DNA of 64,000 nt from Mesostigma viride (lineage: Eukaryota > Streptophyta > Mesostigmatophyceae > Mesostigmatales > Mesostigmataceae). Both the position numbers and the translations under genes were made by a program. The stretch spans positions 32,501 through 96,500 of the forward strand of contig RPFO01000930.1 in NCBI GenBank assembly GCA_009746045.1, written 5' to 3'. Of this stretch, positions 8,863-19,904 are shown one piece after another. The notes under the pieces are model-generated. The model worked only from the letters and a program-made list of their open reading frames with translations, searched no databases and had not been told where the DNA came from. Numbering within the stretch: position 1 is the first letter of the stretch; the number at the start of each line of letters is the position of its first letter.

Positions 8863-10609
8863 ATGGATCCAGTGGGTGGTAACATGTCGCCTATACCTAC
8901 CAACACTCCTAATATGAATAATAATAATAATACTAACAATTACCATAACAACAATCGTGGTAACCGACGGGACTCACTTGAAACGGTGCACCATCTCACC
9001 CCTCAAGGTAATCTTCGTACCTCACCTCCTTCTCCTGTTACTGGTGGTCGCCGTCGTCCCTCACTTACCCCTCCTACCTATGAACAACGTATGCATGTCA
9101 GATTTAGTGATGACCCTTCCCTTACCCTGAACCAGGCCCCTGCCCCTCCTGCAACCTTGGCTCAACCCCCCAGCAGGTCCTCACTAACTAACAATGTTGC
9201 TAGGCCTCCTTCCCACCCTGTGCCTTCCATGCCTGCTTTTAACACGGGTCGTGCCTCTGCCCCTGTCGGCCCTTCTGGGCGCCCTAGTGCAGTTCCCTTT
9301 TACCCACCTGCTTCCTGGTCCTACCCTGAGACGGCCTATGAGGCAGCCCAGGTCCCTACCCGTGTGGCTGATTTAGAAGTTAATAGTGATTTCAGCACCA
9401 TGCCCTAGATGATAGAAATTATGATCATTTTGCCTATTCCTCTCTTCGTGAGCAATATACTGTCCCCTTCTCTTATGGGCACCAGCCTGAAACGGTGGCC
9501 CCTTCTAGACCCCTACCCAAGACTTTTCCTCTTCCTTCCTTCTATCCCGCTTATGTAGCAGTGGAAGATAGTGGCCCTATGGGAAAAACTGACTCTTCTA
9601 ATCCCCCTAAGCCCCCTGCTCTTCCCCTCTTTGCTAACCTTCCCAAGCTGGATGTCAAGTCTACCCCTCAACAGTTTTTCACCTTTATTATGTTGCTTAC
9701 CCAGAACACAGAGTCGTGGCAGAATCATAATAGATGGCGTCTCTCTGATGCTGTATTAGTTCCTCACTATCTTACAACCTGCATTACTCCTGAGCTTGCT
9801 AACCTCATTCAGTGTGAGTCTTTGGCCTCTCATGCCTACCCTAACTCTGTAGCAGAATTGTTTAAGCGTTTAGAGAACCATTTAGTCCCTCCTGATTCAG
9901 ATTGGCAGGATAGATTAGCCTTTGGTACCTTGCAGCAGGGTACTAAATCATTTAAGGAGTATATGAAAGAGTTTGATGCTCAGATGGTACGAATTAGGGA
10001 TTTGTCGGGTGCAGAAGTACGTGCTCGCTTCCTCCAAGGCCTCAGTAGACCCTTATTACGTGAAGTCAAGCGCCAGTTCTCTGCCTACCGTTTTACTGAT
10101 CTGCCCCTCAAGCATGTGCGCCAGCATCTCTTGCGTGTAGCAGATTTCTTCACCACCCTTCTCTTCCTACCCGTTCCCGTATTAATAATATTATCCTTAC
10201 CCCTGAGGAGGAGAACTCCTATGTAGAAGAATTAGATATCTGTGTTGCTGATCTTCAGCTCTTGATGTCTCTCATATCACATGCTATCATTGTAAGGAAG
10301 TAGGTCATCTTAAACGTGAGTGCCCCAAGTTCCTTTCGGGTGCTCCCCCTCATCCCGACGCTCGCCCTCCTCGTACCCCTCAGCGTGCTCCTATTCGTCC
10401 TACTTCAGGACGCATTCCCTCAGCTACCCCTAGTAGGCTGAATGCTGTGCAGGCAGGACCCCCAGGGTTCCCCTATGATAATCAGGCTCCCGCACCCTCT
10501 TCGCTCCCTCGTGACCCTCCAGCAGTGGCTTTTTCGCCAGGGTCTTCTTCGGGGTTAGTTCCTATGGATTTGGGGGGGAGGGGGAACAGTAGGCCTGTCA
10601 GCCGGGGGT
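8863..10609 (+). pseudogene. gag, broken by frameshifts
   Basis: The product runs through three frame segments. At 8863-9408 is an Asn-, Pro- and Ser-rich N-terminus. The capsid-like part is in another frame at about 9400-10190 (retrotransposon Gag helices, with motifs such as FKEYMKEFDAQM and RFLQGLSRPLLREV). From about 10260 a third segment carries the zinc knuckle CYHCKEVGHLKREC (CX2CX4HX4C, 10282-10323), then a Pro-rich tail to a stop at 10609. The first break, near 9400, leaves a stop at 9406-9408; the second lies between about 10160 and 10280. Gag would form the virus-like particle; this copy could not make it intact. The gag-to-pol frame change falls at a G7-A-G5 tract (10572-10584). 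Confidence 0.8.
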
Positions 10610-10705
10610 AACCTGGACAGGTCCTTAGATAGTACCCCAGATAAAAATTTTTGCCTGCCTGTTTTTATAACCTCTGTAGGAGCTGAATCTTCCCTACCAC
10701 TACGT

Positions 10706-13087
10706 GTGCGTCCTCTTATGTTCTTGAATGGTGGTTTAACCGTCCCTCACACTGTTGTAGACCCTTTCTTGCATGCTGATGAACTCTTGAATGTCTCTGT
10801 GTTGGTAGATAGCGGTGCGGCTAGCTCCTTTGTGAGCGAGGCCCTAGTTAGGCGTTTAGGACTAGTCCCTACCCCTCACACCAAACCTGTCACTGTTCAT
10901 TATGCTGATGGTCGCACCAGTCATTCCCCGGGTACGGTGTCCCTTCCCATGGTCATACAAGGACGTACTGTCAACCTGACGGCCACTATAGGCCCTATCA
11001 CTACCGCTGATGTATTACTAGGATTAGATTGGCACCAGGATAATAAGATTACTATTAATTATGATACCATGGTCATTTGGTTTCCAGATAGCTCTTACTG
11101 GGTACCGGAACGTCATTATAGATTGGAAAATTTATCCTTGGTAGATATTACTCCTCCTACACCTGTTGATCCTCCTGTAAGACCTATACCTGAAGTATTA
11201 ATGTCCAATGATGAGTTGCGTTCTGAACTAAAGGAATATGGATATTTATTATGTATGTTCCTTCAGTTAGAAGTACAGGAGATACCTATCACTAATAATA
11301 GTGTGGATATAGATATAAACACAGTGGATACAATAGGAGTGGGATTTACTGAAAATGAAATAGTAAGATACATGGCTGTGATAGATTCCTCAAAAGTTTT
11401 TGAAGAAAAGACTCCTTCTTATCCTCCTCCTCGTTCTGTTTTACACCGTGTAGTTATCAAGGACGGTGCAGTTCCTACGCACTCTCCGATGTATAGAATG
11501 GGCCCTACCGAGTTAAAGGAACTAAAACAGATTTTAGTGTCACTATTAGAAGCAGGATTGATAGAGCCTAGTAACTCTCCCTACTCAGCTGGTGTCCTGT
11601 TAGTTCCTAAGCCAAATGGCAAGTTTCGCCTAGTTACTGATTATAGGAAGTTGAATGATATTACTGTGAAGTCTAAATACCCTCTACCTCGTATTGATGA
11701 TATATTTAATAAGGTTAAAGGTTCCACTTGTTTCACAGTACTGGATTGTGCGGATGGTTTTTGGCAGTTGCGGATAGCTCCTGAGGATTGCCATAAAACC
11801 GCCTTTGCTACCCCTTTTGGTCATTACCAGTTTAGAGTAGCGGCTATGGGACTCTGTAACTCGCCTGCCTCTTTTCAAATGTTAATGAATGAAGTGCTTA
11901 GACCTGTTATGGGAAATTCTCACCTTCCTCAGGTGTCCTCTGATTTAAAGGATCCTTCCTTCTCCTCTGTTTCTTTATCTGAGCATGACCGTTCTTGTGC
12001 TCAAGCTTACTTAGATGATATTCTTATTTACTCTCCTGATTTTGAAACGCACCTACGTGATTTAAAGAAAGTATTAGAAATAATGGCTGAAAATTCTTTG
12101 TGGGCGCGCCGTGCTAAAGTTCGTTCGGGTAGGAGTGTCCCATTTTTAGGGCACGTTCTGTCAGATGCCGGGGTCGCTACCGACCCGGATAAAACTAAGT
12201 CAATTCAGGAATGGCCTACTCCTACCGACGTTAAAGGTGTACGTAGTTTTCTAGGAATTGCTTCTTACTATAGGCGTTTTATCCCGCGTTTCGCAACTAT
12301 AGCAGCCCCTATTAATCATTTATTAAAGAAGGATATCCCCTTTGTTTGGAGTAGTGAATGTCAGTCGGCTTTTCAGTGCCTAAAATCCCTACTCCTTTCC
12401 CCTCCTGTACTCATCCTACCGGATACTACTAAACCCTTTGTTGTGGCTACAGATGCTAGTAAGGTAGCTATAGGGGGCGTCCTTCTCCAGGATCAGGGTC
12501 AGGGCTTACAGCCAATTGAGTATATCTCTAGGACAATGCTCCCTGCGGAGCGTAACTATCCCGTACACCAGCAGGAACTCTTAGCGGTGGTGTATTGTTG
12601 CCACGCGTGGCAGCACTTTCTTAAAGGTGCTCAATTTGATGTCTGCCTGAATGAACCCTGTGAGCTAGATCCTTATAGGTTAGTTATCCAAACGGATCAC
12701 CGTCCCCTTACCCATCTTCTCTCCCAACCCAACCTTACCCCTCGGCAAGCGCGCTGGATGGAATTTTTAGCACAGTTTTCCCCTTTTAAACTTCAGTATG
12801 TCAAGGGTGTAGATAACATAGTACCAGATGCACTCTCTCGTCGTGCAGACTACTCCTTTTTCGAGGACCTTGATGTTCTCAATACTACTCTAGTTCCTAC
12901 TACTATGGGTGTAACCCCTTATGGTGAACTACCTGATGATGAATCCTATGCCTACCTCTTTCATACAGCTGTTCGCATGCCTGATCTCCTTTCTCACGTA
13001 GGACTCTCTCTCCCGTGTGAGGCCCTTCCCGTGGCCTCGGTGGGGGGGAGGGGAAAAATAAAATTTCTATACCGCTTAGCCATATAG
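10706..13087 (+). pseudogene. pol part 1: protease, reverse transcriptase, RNase H
   Basis: A 793-codon open frame; in-frame coding continues upstream to about 10580, so 10706 is not the true start. Domains by residue: aspartic protease with DSG at about 35-37; RT from about 255, with a VTDYRKLN region, LDCADGFWQL, and catalytic YLDD at about 433; RNase H from about 580 with ATDAS, and a C-terminal DALSRR near 710. RT carries a roughly 25-residue insert before YLDD. The order is that of Ty3-type pol. The frame runs into a G7-A-G4 tract at 13042-13053 and ends at 13087, while the integrase continues in another frame. I call it a pseudogene because pol as a whole is broken, although this segment itself is uninterrupted. 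Confidence 0.88.
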
Positions 13088-14885
13088 CGACTAGGTCAGG
13101 AAAGTCTTATGAAAACGTAGTCCCTCTAGGACCTCCCCTTCTCTTTGGCAAGGCGGTAGGAGATCTCTTTAAACCTGTTCTGGATACCTCTGTAGCGATG
13201 CCTACCTCTGATCTTGAACGCCTTATTAGTAGATTTACGGCCACTGAGCCGGAAGCATTAGCTGCCATTGCTGCACATCCCCAACAATTAGGCAAGCACC
13301 CTTGTAAATTTGTAGGTGGGTTTTTATATGTGCAGATAGCAGATTCTCCCCCTCAATGGCGCCTGTATGTCCCTCCTATCTGTCGCTCCTCCTTGCTCTT
13401 TGAGTTGCATGACTTAGCTGCTCATCAGGGTGGTAAACGGGTACGGGACCTAGTAGCCCGCTCTTATTACTGGCCTTCCCTTTATAAGGATGTAGATGAG
13501 TATGTTAGAACTTGTCAATCTTGCCAGGAGATGAAACCCAATAACGTAGGACAGATAGCAGAACCTAGGACCTTGCCTGACCCATCATGCCGTGGGATTC
13601 TAACATGATGGATTTTGTAGGACCTTTTAGAAAGAATGATAGGGGCAATGCCCAGATCCTTGTGTTCATAGATCGTTTTACTCGTATGTGCCATCTCGTG
13701 CCGTGTCCTTTAGAACTCACAGCACGTGATTGCGCACGCCTATACCTCAATAATGTATACAGATATCATGGTTTGAGTAGGCAGTTTATTAGTGATAAGG
13801 ATAAGTTATTTACCTCAGATTTTTGGCAGCAGTTTTTCGCTGCCATCGGTACCAAGGTTACCTACGGTACTGCCTACCACTCCTCCTCCTCTCATTTAGT
13901 AGAGCGTCTTAATTAATTAAACTCGTGCTCCCGTTGGGGAGTCACGGAGCACCGAAGTGCTTTTAATCCCTGTGTGTGCACTACAGGAGAAAGGGCAGAG
14001 ACCCCCAGTCTCCTTCATGCCAGAGGCATGCCACAGCTGCAATCGGGCGCGGCTAGCTAAAAGGACAGGCTAACGATCCGGCAAACTGTGGGTGCAATAA
14101 GCGTCTTAATAGGGTAGTGGAAGAGGCGCTTAGGCACTATGTTAATGGCTCGGGAAGTGATTGGGAGGATTATTTATGTTTGGTAGAATTCTCCCTCAAC
14201 AATTGTCCCCACGCTGCGCATGGATATACGCCCTTCTTCCTAGATACTGGTAGACAGCCTCTCACTCCTACCTCTCTCTTAGCTAGTCCTCTACGGGACA
14301 AGGATGATGTGTCCCGAGATACTGTAGAAGGTGTACAGTCCTTACTAGATAGAATGAAAACTGCTCATGACCACGCGATCTCAGGGTACCAAAAAGCTCA
14401 GTCTAAGTACCTTGCTAGGTTGCGTGCCTCCTTAGATAGAAGAGCACCTGAGATAGAAATAGGAGATCTAGTATTAGTAGAAGGCCCCCGTGTTGGCCGT
14501 TTTGCTCATAAGTTTGAAGCAGAACTTAAGGTCAAACTTAGGCCCGCCTTCTTAGGACCCTTCCATGTTTTGTCTAGAGTAGGAAATTTCTTATATAAAG
14601 TCGATATCCCTACCTCTTGGCAGACACATTCAAACACCTTCCATAGAAGCCAGCTGAAACTGTACCACCCTAGTACGTTCGCTGGTAGAGAGCTAGCGCC
14701 TGCCCCTTTAGAGCATAACCCTGACATGCACTGGGGAAGTAGAAGACGAAGTAGAAAGCATCGTGGCCCATAGAGATATCAAAAAGGGCCGCGGTACCCA
14801 GCGTCAGTATAAAGTGAAGTGGATGTATGCTCGTAGTGAAGTAGATAAGGTCTGGTATACGGAGAGTGAGCTAGATGGGGTGTAG
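13049..14885 (+). pseudogene. pol part 2: integrase with chromodomain, broken
   Basis: The zinc-binding N-terminal domain is at about 13400-13545 (LHDLAAHQG ... CQSCQEM, HHCC). The frame then shifts near 13585 into the catalytic core, with the first Asp in MDFVGPF (13606 on), the second in ISDKDKLFTSDFW (about 13790) and the Glu in HLVERLN (about 13890-13911). A SINE-like insertion (13914-14099) splits the gene directly after the Glu motif. Coding resumes at 14101 and runs to 14773. A last frame change leads to a chromodomain at 14736-14885 (EVESIVAHR ... YKVKWMYAR ... VWYTESEL), which in chromoviruses steers integration toward marked chromatin. Not functional as it stands. Confidence 0.88.
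13914..14099 (-). mobile_element. SINE-like insertion in integrase, 11-bp TSD
   Basis: 186 bp inserted between two copies of AGCGTCTTAAT (13903-13913 and 14100-14110). Read on the minus strand, it ends in a hairpin-forming head (GCTCC...GGGAGC) followed by a TTAATTAA tail against the target duplication, as expected for target-primed retroposition. Removing it restores the integrase frame. Relatives are at 52561, 54214, 40224 and 60984. I see no clear tRNA-type A/B boxes, so its polymerase III origin is unproven. Confidence 0.82.
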
Positions 14886-14968
14886 TCGCCTGCTGCAGGA
14901 ATATAAAACCCTGCACAAGCTCTAGTTGTAGACCTTCTCCTCTCTTATGTTATGTCTGCTGTCGACGG

Positions 14969-17821
14969 GTGGTTGGTTGTCCCCTCCCCTCCGCAGCCGT
15001 CATGTCAGAGCCTACCCCTCCGGCTGAGAGCCCGCTGCCGTCCCCGCCCCTACCGGACCCTGAGCTGTACTTCGAGGCCCTTCCGGGCCGCTGGGTGTCA
15101 CGGTCCAGTTTTCCGGGTGGCATCGTGCAGCCGGCCCTCCAGGCCCAACATGCGGGTTTAGTCAGGGCTGCTCTCTTCGGGGTCACGTGGTACGGTCCCT
15201 CCCCTGATGAACCGCACCAACTTGTTTTGCACGGGTTCGACGATGCCGGGCACTGTTTGTTAGGATGTGGCTCCCGCTGTCCAGCCTTGGGACAGATAGC
15301 TGCGGTTCTCCAGTGCCCCCGGGTGTTTTCCTACCTTTCTACCCCTGTGGGCCGCTCCTGCCTACGGGATGTATTCCCCTGGCTTCCGGCCGAGGGTGAT
15401 GCGGAAATAGATGAGAACCCCTGCGACCTTCTACGGGCAGTAGAGTTCATGGAGATAGCAGACCAGACAGCGGGCGTAGGATTGGGCGACCCTACTCCTA
15501 CGGACGCGCCGGTAGAGGCACAGTATTCTCCTGAGTATTCGGCCTCCCCTGCGGCGTCCTCCTCTTCAGTGTCGGCGCCTTCCCCTGTCCTGTCTTCACC
15601 AAGGTCGGTCCTGTGCGCATCGGTGGAGCCTACCCCTTTGGGCTCTGGTCGTGAGCCTGCTGATCCTCTTTCGGCGACAGTTTCTGCGATGCAGGCGCAG
15701 ATCCAGTCCCTGACGGCGGCCTTCGGGGCCTTCATGGCGGCCCAGGCGCACGCTCCAGCCACGCCAGGTGGGGTGTCTGCCGCAGCTGTGCCCCCTTCCC
15801 CTTCGGTCGCCTCGGCGTCTACGGGTCCGTCTGTGCCGCGCGAGCCCTCGGCGGCTGCGGCTCCCTCTGTTGCTGCGGCTCCTACGCCTTCGGCTACCTC
15901 TGCGCCTGCTACTGACGTACCTGCGCCTCGGCGCGAGTCCACCGTCCCAGCGGCCGCGCCCGTCGCCGCCGCGTCCGAGCCGCCCACCACGTCAGCGCCG
16001 CCCTCGCGGGGTTTCTTCAGCGACCCGGGCGGTCTCCCCAGGCTTTGGGAGGGCGGTCCTCCGCAGAGGATCCCGGTGCCTGACTGGAGCTTAGACGGTA
16101 ACCAGTCGTATGCCGGATTGCCTGTCCCCACGGGCCCTATTTTCAACATGTGGCCTGGTGGTGCTCCGCCCCCAGAGACCGGCGCGCCAGCTGCGGAGGC
16201 GGGTCCGTCGCGACCCCCTGCGGCATCGGGTCCGACGCGGCCCCCTGCCGTACCAGCGCCGTCTGCGTCTGTGCCGGTTCCTACCCCTTCGGCGGCCCCT
16301 GTCCCTTCGGCCCCGCGGTCTTTGGCTGCGGTTGTTCGGTCCAGTGGCTCTGACCCTCGCGCCACCCGCGCTGCCGATTCCCTTCGGGAGTTGTCAGAGG
16401 GCGATCGGGATCGGGCCCCTTCTGTGGTGCATGCGACTCCGGAGTCGCGCGACACGCCTGTCTTTGGGTACGGTATGTCTGCGCTCGCCTGCCGCCAGTG
16501 TGACCTGCCGCGCGCCTCCGCCGAGCTTGCCATTTCGCCCATGTCCTACGGTTTCTCTCAGGTGTGTCGGGCGCCGCGGGACCGTGGCCACGTATACCAG
16601 TTGAGACTGATCGGCCTCCTTTCGATATGGTTATTTTAGCTGATCCGGTGTTCCAGGGTGAGATCCTGGTTCGGCGCGTCCGGTCCTGTATCGCTGGGCT
16701 AGGCGCCACAACGACTTGGACACCTACGGTGGGTTCCAGTGGGCTTACCCTCCGCCTCTGGGCATTATGGCCTCAGATGCCCTTACGGTAGAGTTTCCTG
16801 CGGTGCCGGGTGCCACGTACAGCACGGTCCTTCAGCCCATCCTAGAGTGGGATGCCCGTCGTCCAGCGCCCATCCCGGGCCAGGGTTTGGACTCTCGGGG
16901 TCATCCTCCTCCCCGGGCTAGCGACTACCTCGAGACGTTCGGGTCGCGACAGTGTGCCCGTCGGTGGCGCTCCCGTGAGATTCGGCATATCCGGTTGTGG
17001 CCGTCCAACGTGGAGCCCCTGGTAGATCTGTTCTTCCCGACGGGTATGCGCCCACGGATCCGGTACCATCGCCTGCTCCTGCGGGCTCTCTGCCTGATCG
17101 CGGTAGAGCCTTTCCTACGCCTCTTTGCCTGTGGTTTCCTGGACTGGGCCCGGGGCCAGGTCGTTCTTACGCAGCATAGGTATTACTGGGCCTTCCTGGG
17201 TCTTTTTCCTGACGGCGTGTGGGCCGATGTTTTCCTCACTGTAGATAGGCACGACCACTACAATACGCTTCCGCGGACACCTTTTTCAGCGGGGAAAGTG
17301 CCCCCGGGCTTCTGGGGCAAATTCAGCAAGCGCTGCGGAACTTAGATACTAAAATTTCGTTTTTGGTTCGTACCGTACAGCCAATCATTTTGCGCCCGGA
17401 TCAAATTGTGATCTGGGCACTGAACACGAAAATTTCAGCGAAACGTACGAAACACCAACGCAACTACAGAAAATTTTCAGTGACGAAACTGTAGTACCGT
17501 GAACCCAAGCAAAATGTAGTAGGACTTCGCTAAATTCACGTTCGGAATTTTTCCCCGCAAGATTCCCCCGCAAGATTCCCCCGCACGATTCCCCCCGCTA
17601 GGTTCAGGCTCCAGTCGATGCTCGCCAAATGGCGCAAAAAAAGAAACATATGTTAAAATCGACGGTGCGAATCCTCGTTACCGCTCGGGTAACATTCTCA
17701 CTCATTTCGCGTCTCCTACGAACCGTATTGTAGTGACAATGCTGAGGATGTGTCTCACTACCAGGCGTACCTGGATGTCCTGCTGGCCTCCCGTGGTACC
17801 TACCAGACGGATGGCCATTAG
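14969..17821 (+). pseudogene. GC-rich 3' ORF of unknown function, frame-broken
   Basis: Coding sequence after the chromodomain, in three frame segments (14969-16639, about 16600-16720, 16716-17345) and then a tail ending at a stop at 17819-17821 beyond a small insertion (17288-17599). An N-terminal part (about residues 1-170) with several Cys and Trp residues looks folded. It is followed by a long Ala/Pro/Ser-rich region holding a short predicted helix (SATVSAMQAQIQSL), then a C-terminal part rich in aromatic and Arg residues. I see no signal peptide, no convincing membrane anchor and no known domain, so an Env role is not supported. Its base composition is much richer in G and C than the AT-leaning gag-pol upstream, which suggests a different origin. 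Some volvocine-algal Ty3 elements carry extra 3' ORFs; homology was not tested. Confidence 0.6.
17288..17599. mobile_element. Possible small TIR insertion in the 3' ORF
   Basis: An AT-richer stretch interrupts the GC-rich 3' ORF. Its left edge reads AGCGGGGAAAGTGC and the reverse complement of its right edge reads AGCGGGGGGAATCGTGC, giving imperfect inverted termini. The right side also holds a tandem GCAAGATTCCCCC repeat. No clear target duplication is seen, so the limits are approximate. Confidence 0.35.
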
Positions 17822-18180
17822 ATGGAGGGCCTTAGGCCCGACCTGAGGGTGTTGTCCCTCCGGTATATAGAGTCGCCCTCACGTTCTGGCCAGTTGACTG
17901 GTCGTTCTTGGTCCTTGGTACTGATTTGTTTACTCTGTGTGTCCTGCCCAGTGCCGTCCCCCCCCGGCAAGGACTTTGTTCCAGGCAGTTAGGGGAACCT
18001 ACCACCAGGCTTGGTGCTGGCTAACCCTACACCTCCCGGCGTGGTGGTGGAGACCGAGTTAATACGTTGGTGCCTTGTATCTTGGATGGTCTGCCGATTG
18101 TGTTGGTGTGTGCTGGGTGCATTAGGTTTCCTACCCCTTGTTTTCCCCCCTGTGCGTAGGGAGAGGGCTCCCTACCTTTG
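17822..18180. other. Untranslated stretch between the 3' ORF and the 3' LTR
   Basis: Unique-looking sequence with no coding signature. It leads to the polypurine tract and is probably the 3' untranslated part of the retrotransposon. Confidence 0.5.
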
Positions 18181-18191
18181 TGGGGGGGAGG
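18181..18191 (+). other. Polypurine tract
   Basis: TGGGGGGGAGG directly abuts the 3' LTR start at 18192, the expected position and composition for plus-strand priming. The same 11-mer occurs inside the element at 10571 and 13041. Confidence 0.85.
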
Positions 18192-18763
18192 TGTTACGTC
18201 GCGTAACAATTCGTTGTAGTTACGGACGTAAATTAGGTCTTTTGCCTCGGTTGTCCCTAGGTTTACGTGTAGCTCCTACCGGGACACTATTGTCCTCGTA
18301 ACAGTACCGTGGTACATTGGGTGCCTTTGGGGCGCCGCGCCGCGTACTTTACTAGTGGTCCTGATCCTTTGGTAGAATGTAGTGGACCAGCGTGCATCTG
18401 TAGATGTAGTGGACCAGCGTGCATCTGTAGGCGAGGGCCATGTCGGCCCGAGCGTGTTGGACCGTTGGTGACCATTTATGCACGTTCTACCCCTCGTGTG
18501 TGCACTCAGCGTGTGTTAAATGAATTAACACATATAGGCTTGGGTCACGGCAGTGTAGTGTGTTTCCTTCCTCTATTCCTGGAGTAAACGGGTTTTGGTA
18601 AATGGTTGTATGGCGTATTACAGTAACACATACGTTAATGCATTGAGATCAGCTCCGTCACGTTCGTCTTTCGCTAGGGGTTTGAGTAGAGGAGGCCTGA
18701 CCAGTTTAGGTAGCATCAGGCCCATTAGAGGTAGAGGTGGCGGTAGAAATCCAAGACGTAACA
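18192..18763 (+). repeat. 3' LTR
   Basis: 572 bp, TG...CA. It matches the 5' LTR except for two substitutions that I can see. It is followed by GTCAC, the 5-bp target duplication. Confidence 0.95.
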
Positions 18764-18870
18764 GTCACGTTCGTCTTTCGCACAGGGATTAAGTAGAGGC
18801 GGCCTCACTAACTTAGGTAGTATTAGACGTGGGTTAGGTAGAGGAGGAGGTAGAGAACAGAGCCGCAACA
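18764..18870 (+). repeat. Right part of the older, interrupted LTR
   Basis: Continues the diverged LTR that stops at 7225: after GTCAC it follows the young LTR end (GTTCGTCTTTCG, then GGTAG-rich sequence) and finishes in GCAACA at 18870, equivalent to the CGTAACA terminus. With 7083-7225 it shows that the young element jumped into an LTR of its own family. Confidence 0.72.
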
Positions 18871-19904
18871 ATCTCTTCGGGTAATATCGTACTGCCGGCA
18901 GTGGCCCTTGTATCAGTACGCATAATTATGTACGAATCGCCCTTGGCCCTTGTACTGTGTACATACATGCCCCCCCAAAACCCTCCTCCGGGCCTCGTAC
19001 AACCCAAGATATCTCCTTCAGATAATCAATATACATATTAGTAGGTACCCCCCAAAGGGTCTCCCTGTACGGGAGAGGACCCTCAAGTATATACCCTGAC
19101 AATATACCGACGTACCCTGGACGTACTGTTAAAAAAAATCAAAAACGTACACGTAACAAAATTCCAAGAACTCTTCGTACACATATGAGGGCCACTAACT
19201 TGGGTAACAGGAGGAAAAAATGGTTTCGACTTAGGACTTTTGTTTTTTGCAAAACTTAGCCCTAACCGGGAGAAGACAAGTGTACAACACGGACACTCGT
19301 CTGTGGCGGGACGTGCTACTGATATAAGTCGTACACAGCGTACGACATCAGCGATGAAACGCCAAATCATAGGGAAAGGCTATGAACAGGAGGTAATGAA
19401 CACTCAGGATTGGACGAAAAAATGAAACGCCAAGTCATGGACAGAACCGGTAGAGGGATAAAGATTCGCATGAAAGGCAATCAGATTCGAAACGGACGAT
19501 TGGAGGAAAAAATTATCATGGAATCGAAATGGAGACGCACGATTGGATACAAAAACGGAACAAAACAATCGGAAAGGACATTCTGGAAAGGACATGACAG
19601 CGCATACTACTGGACAGCGTCCCACGAAAAAACGAAACGACAGAATCTGTGGAGGGAAGAAGAATATCCCATATTCAGATCCGCGTCAGAGGCATTGGAT
19701 TCCAAATGGACACGCACGATTGGAAGGAAGAAGAAAATTTGGAAAGCACATGCCAGCGCATATGTCAGCGCATATACAACAGGACATGGTCCGCGGACCA
19801 ATGGGATAAGAGTCTGAACCCGAAGCAAGCGTGGAGGATTATGAACCAATGGAAGAACGCGTGGTCCGGCGCTGCACTCGAAAATCTACGAAGATTATTA
19901 AAAC
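18871..19904. other. Region before the HUH gene, non-coding or leader
   Basis: GTAC-rich sequence at 18871-19130, then a T-rich inverted-repeat arm (19230-19264), then A/G-rich sequence (19400-19850) with imperfect internal repeats (ATGAAACGCCAA; ACGCACGATTGGA). A 135-codon Lys/Arg-rich open frame at 19410-19817 follows these repeats and is probably not a gene. Confidence 0.4.
19230..19264 (+). repeat. Left inverted-repeat arm of the HUH locus
   Basis: It reads CTTAGGACTTTTG, a T run, then GC...CTTAGCCCT. The reverse complement of 22394-22428 reads CTTAGGACTTGTG, a T run, then GC...GTCAGCCCT. About five mismatches in 34 positions. Confidence 0.6.

Larger units (their letters stand above)
7226..18763 (+). 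mobile_element. Ty3/gypsy-type LTR retrotransposon with chromodomain and extra ORFs
   Basis: 11,538 bp bounded by two 572-bp LTRs with TGTTACG...CGTAACA ends and a 5-bp target duplication, GTCAC (7221-7225 and 18764-18768). Internal order: viroplasmin-like ORF, gag with CCHC zinc knuckle, protease, RT (YLDD), RNase H, integrase (HHCC and DDE), chromodomain, then a long GC-rich 3' ORF. PR-RT-RH-IN order plus a C-terminal chromodomain places it among chromovirus-like Ty3 elements. On my reading the LTRs differ at two positions only, so the insertion is young. Yet gag, integrase and the 3' ORF contain frameshifts, and integrase carries a SINE, so this copy would need help to move. Confidence 0.93.

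Noticed and set aside
14969-17345. 3' ORF of the LTR element as an envelope gene
   Set aside because: No signal peptide, no cleavage site and no clear membrane anchor; Ala/Pro-rich centre. Left as unknown.
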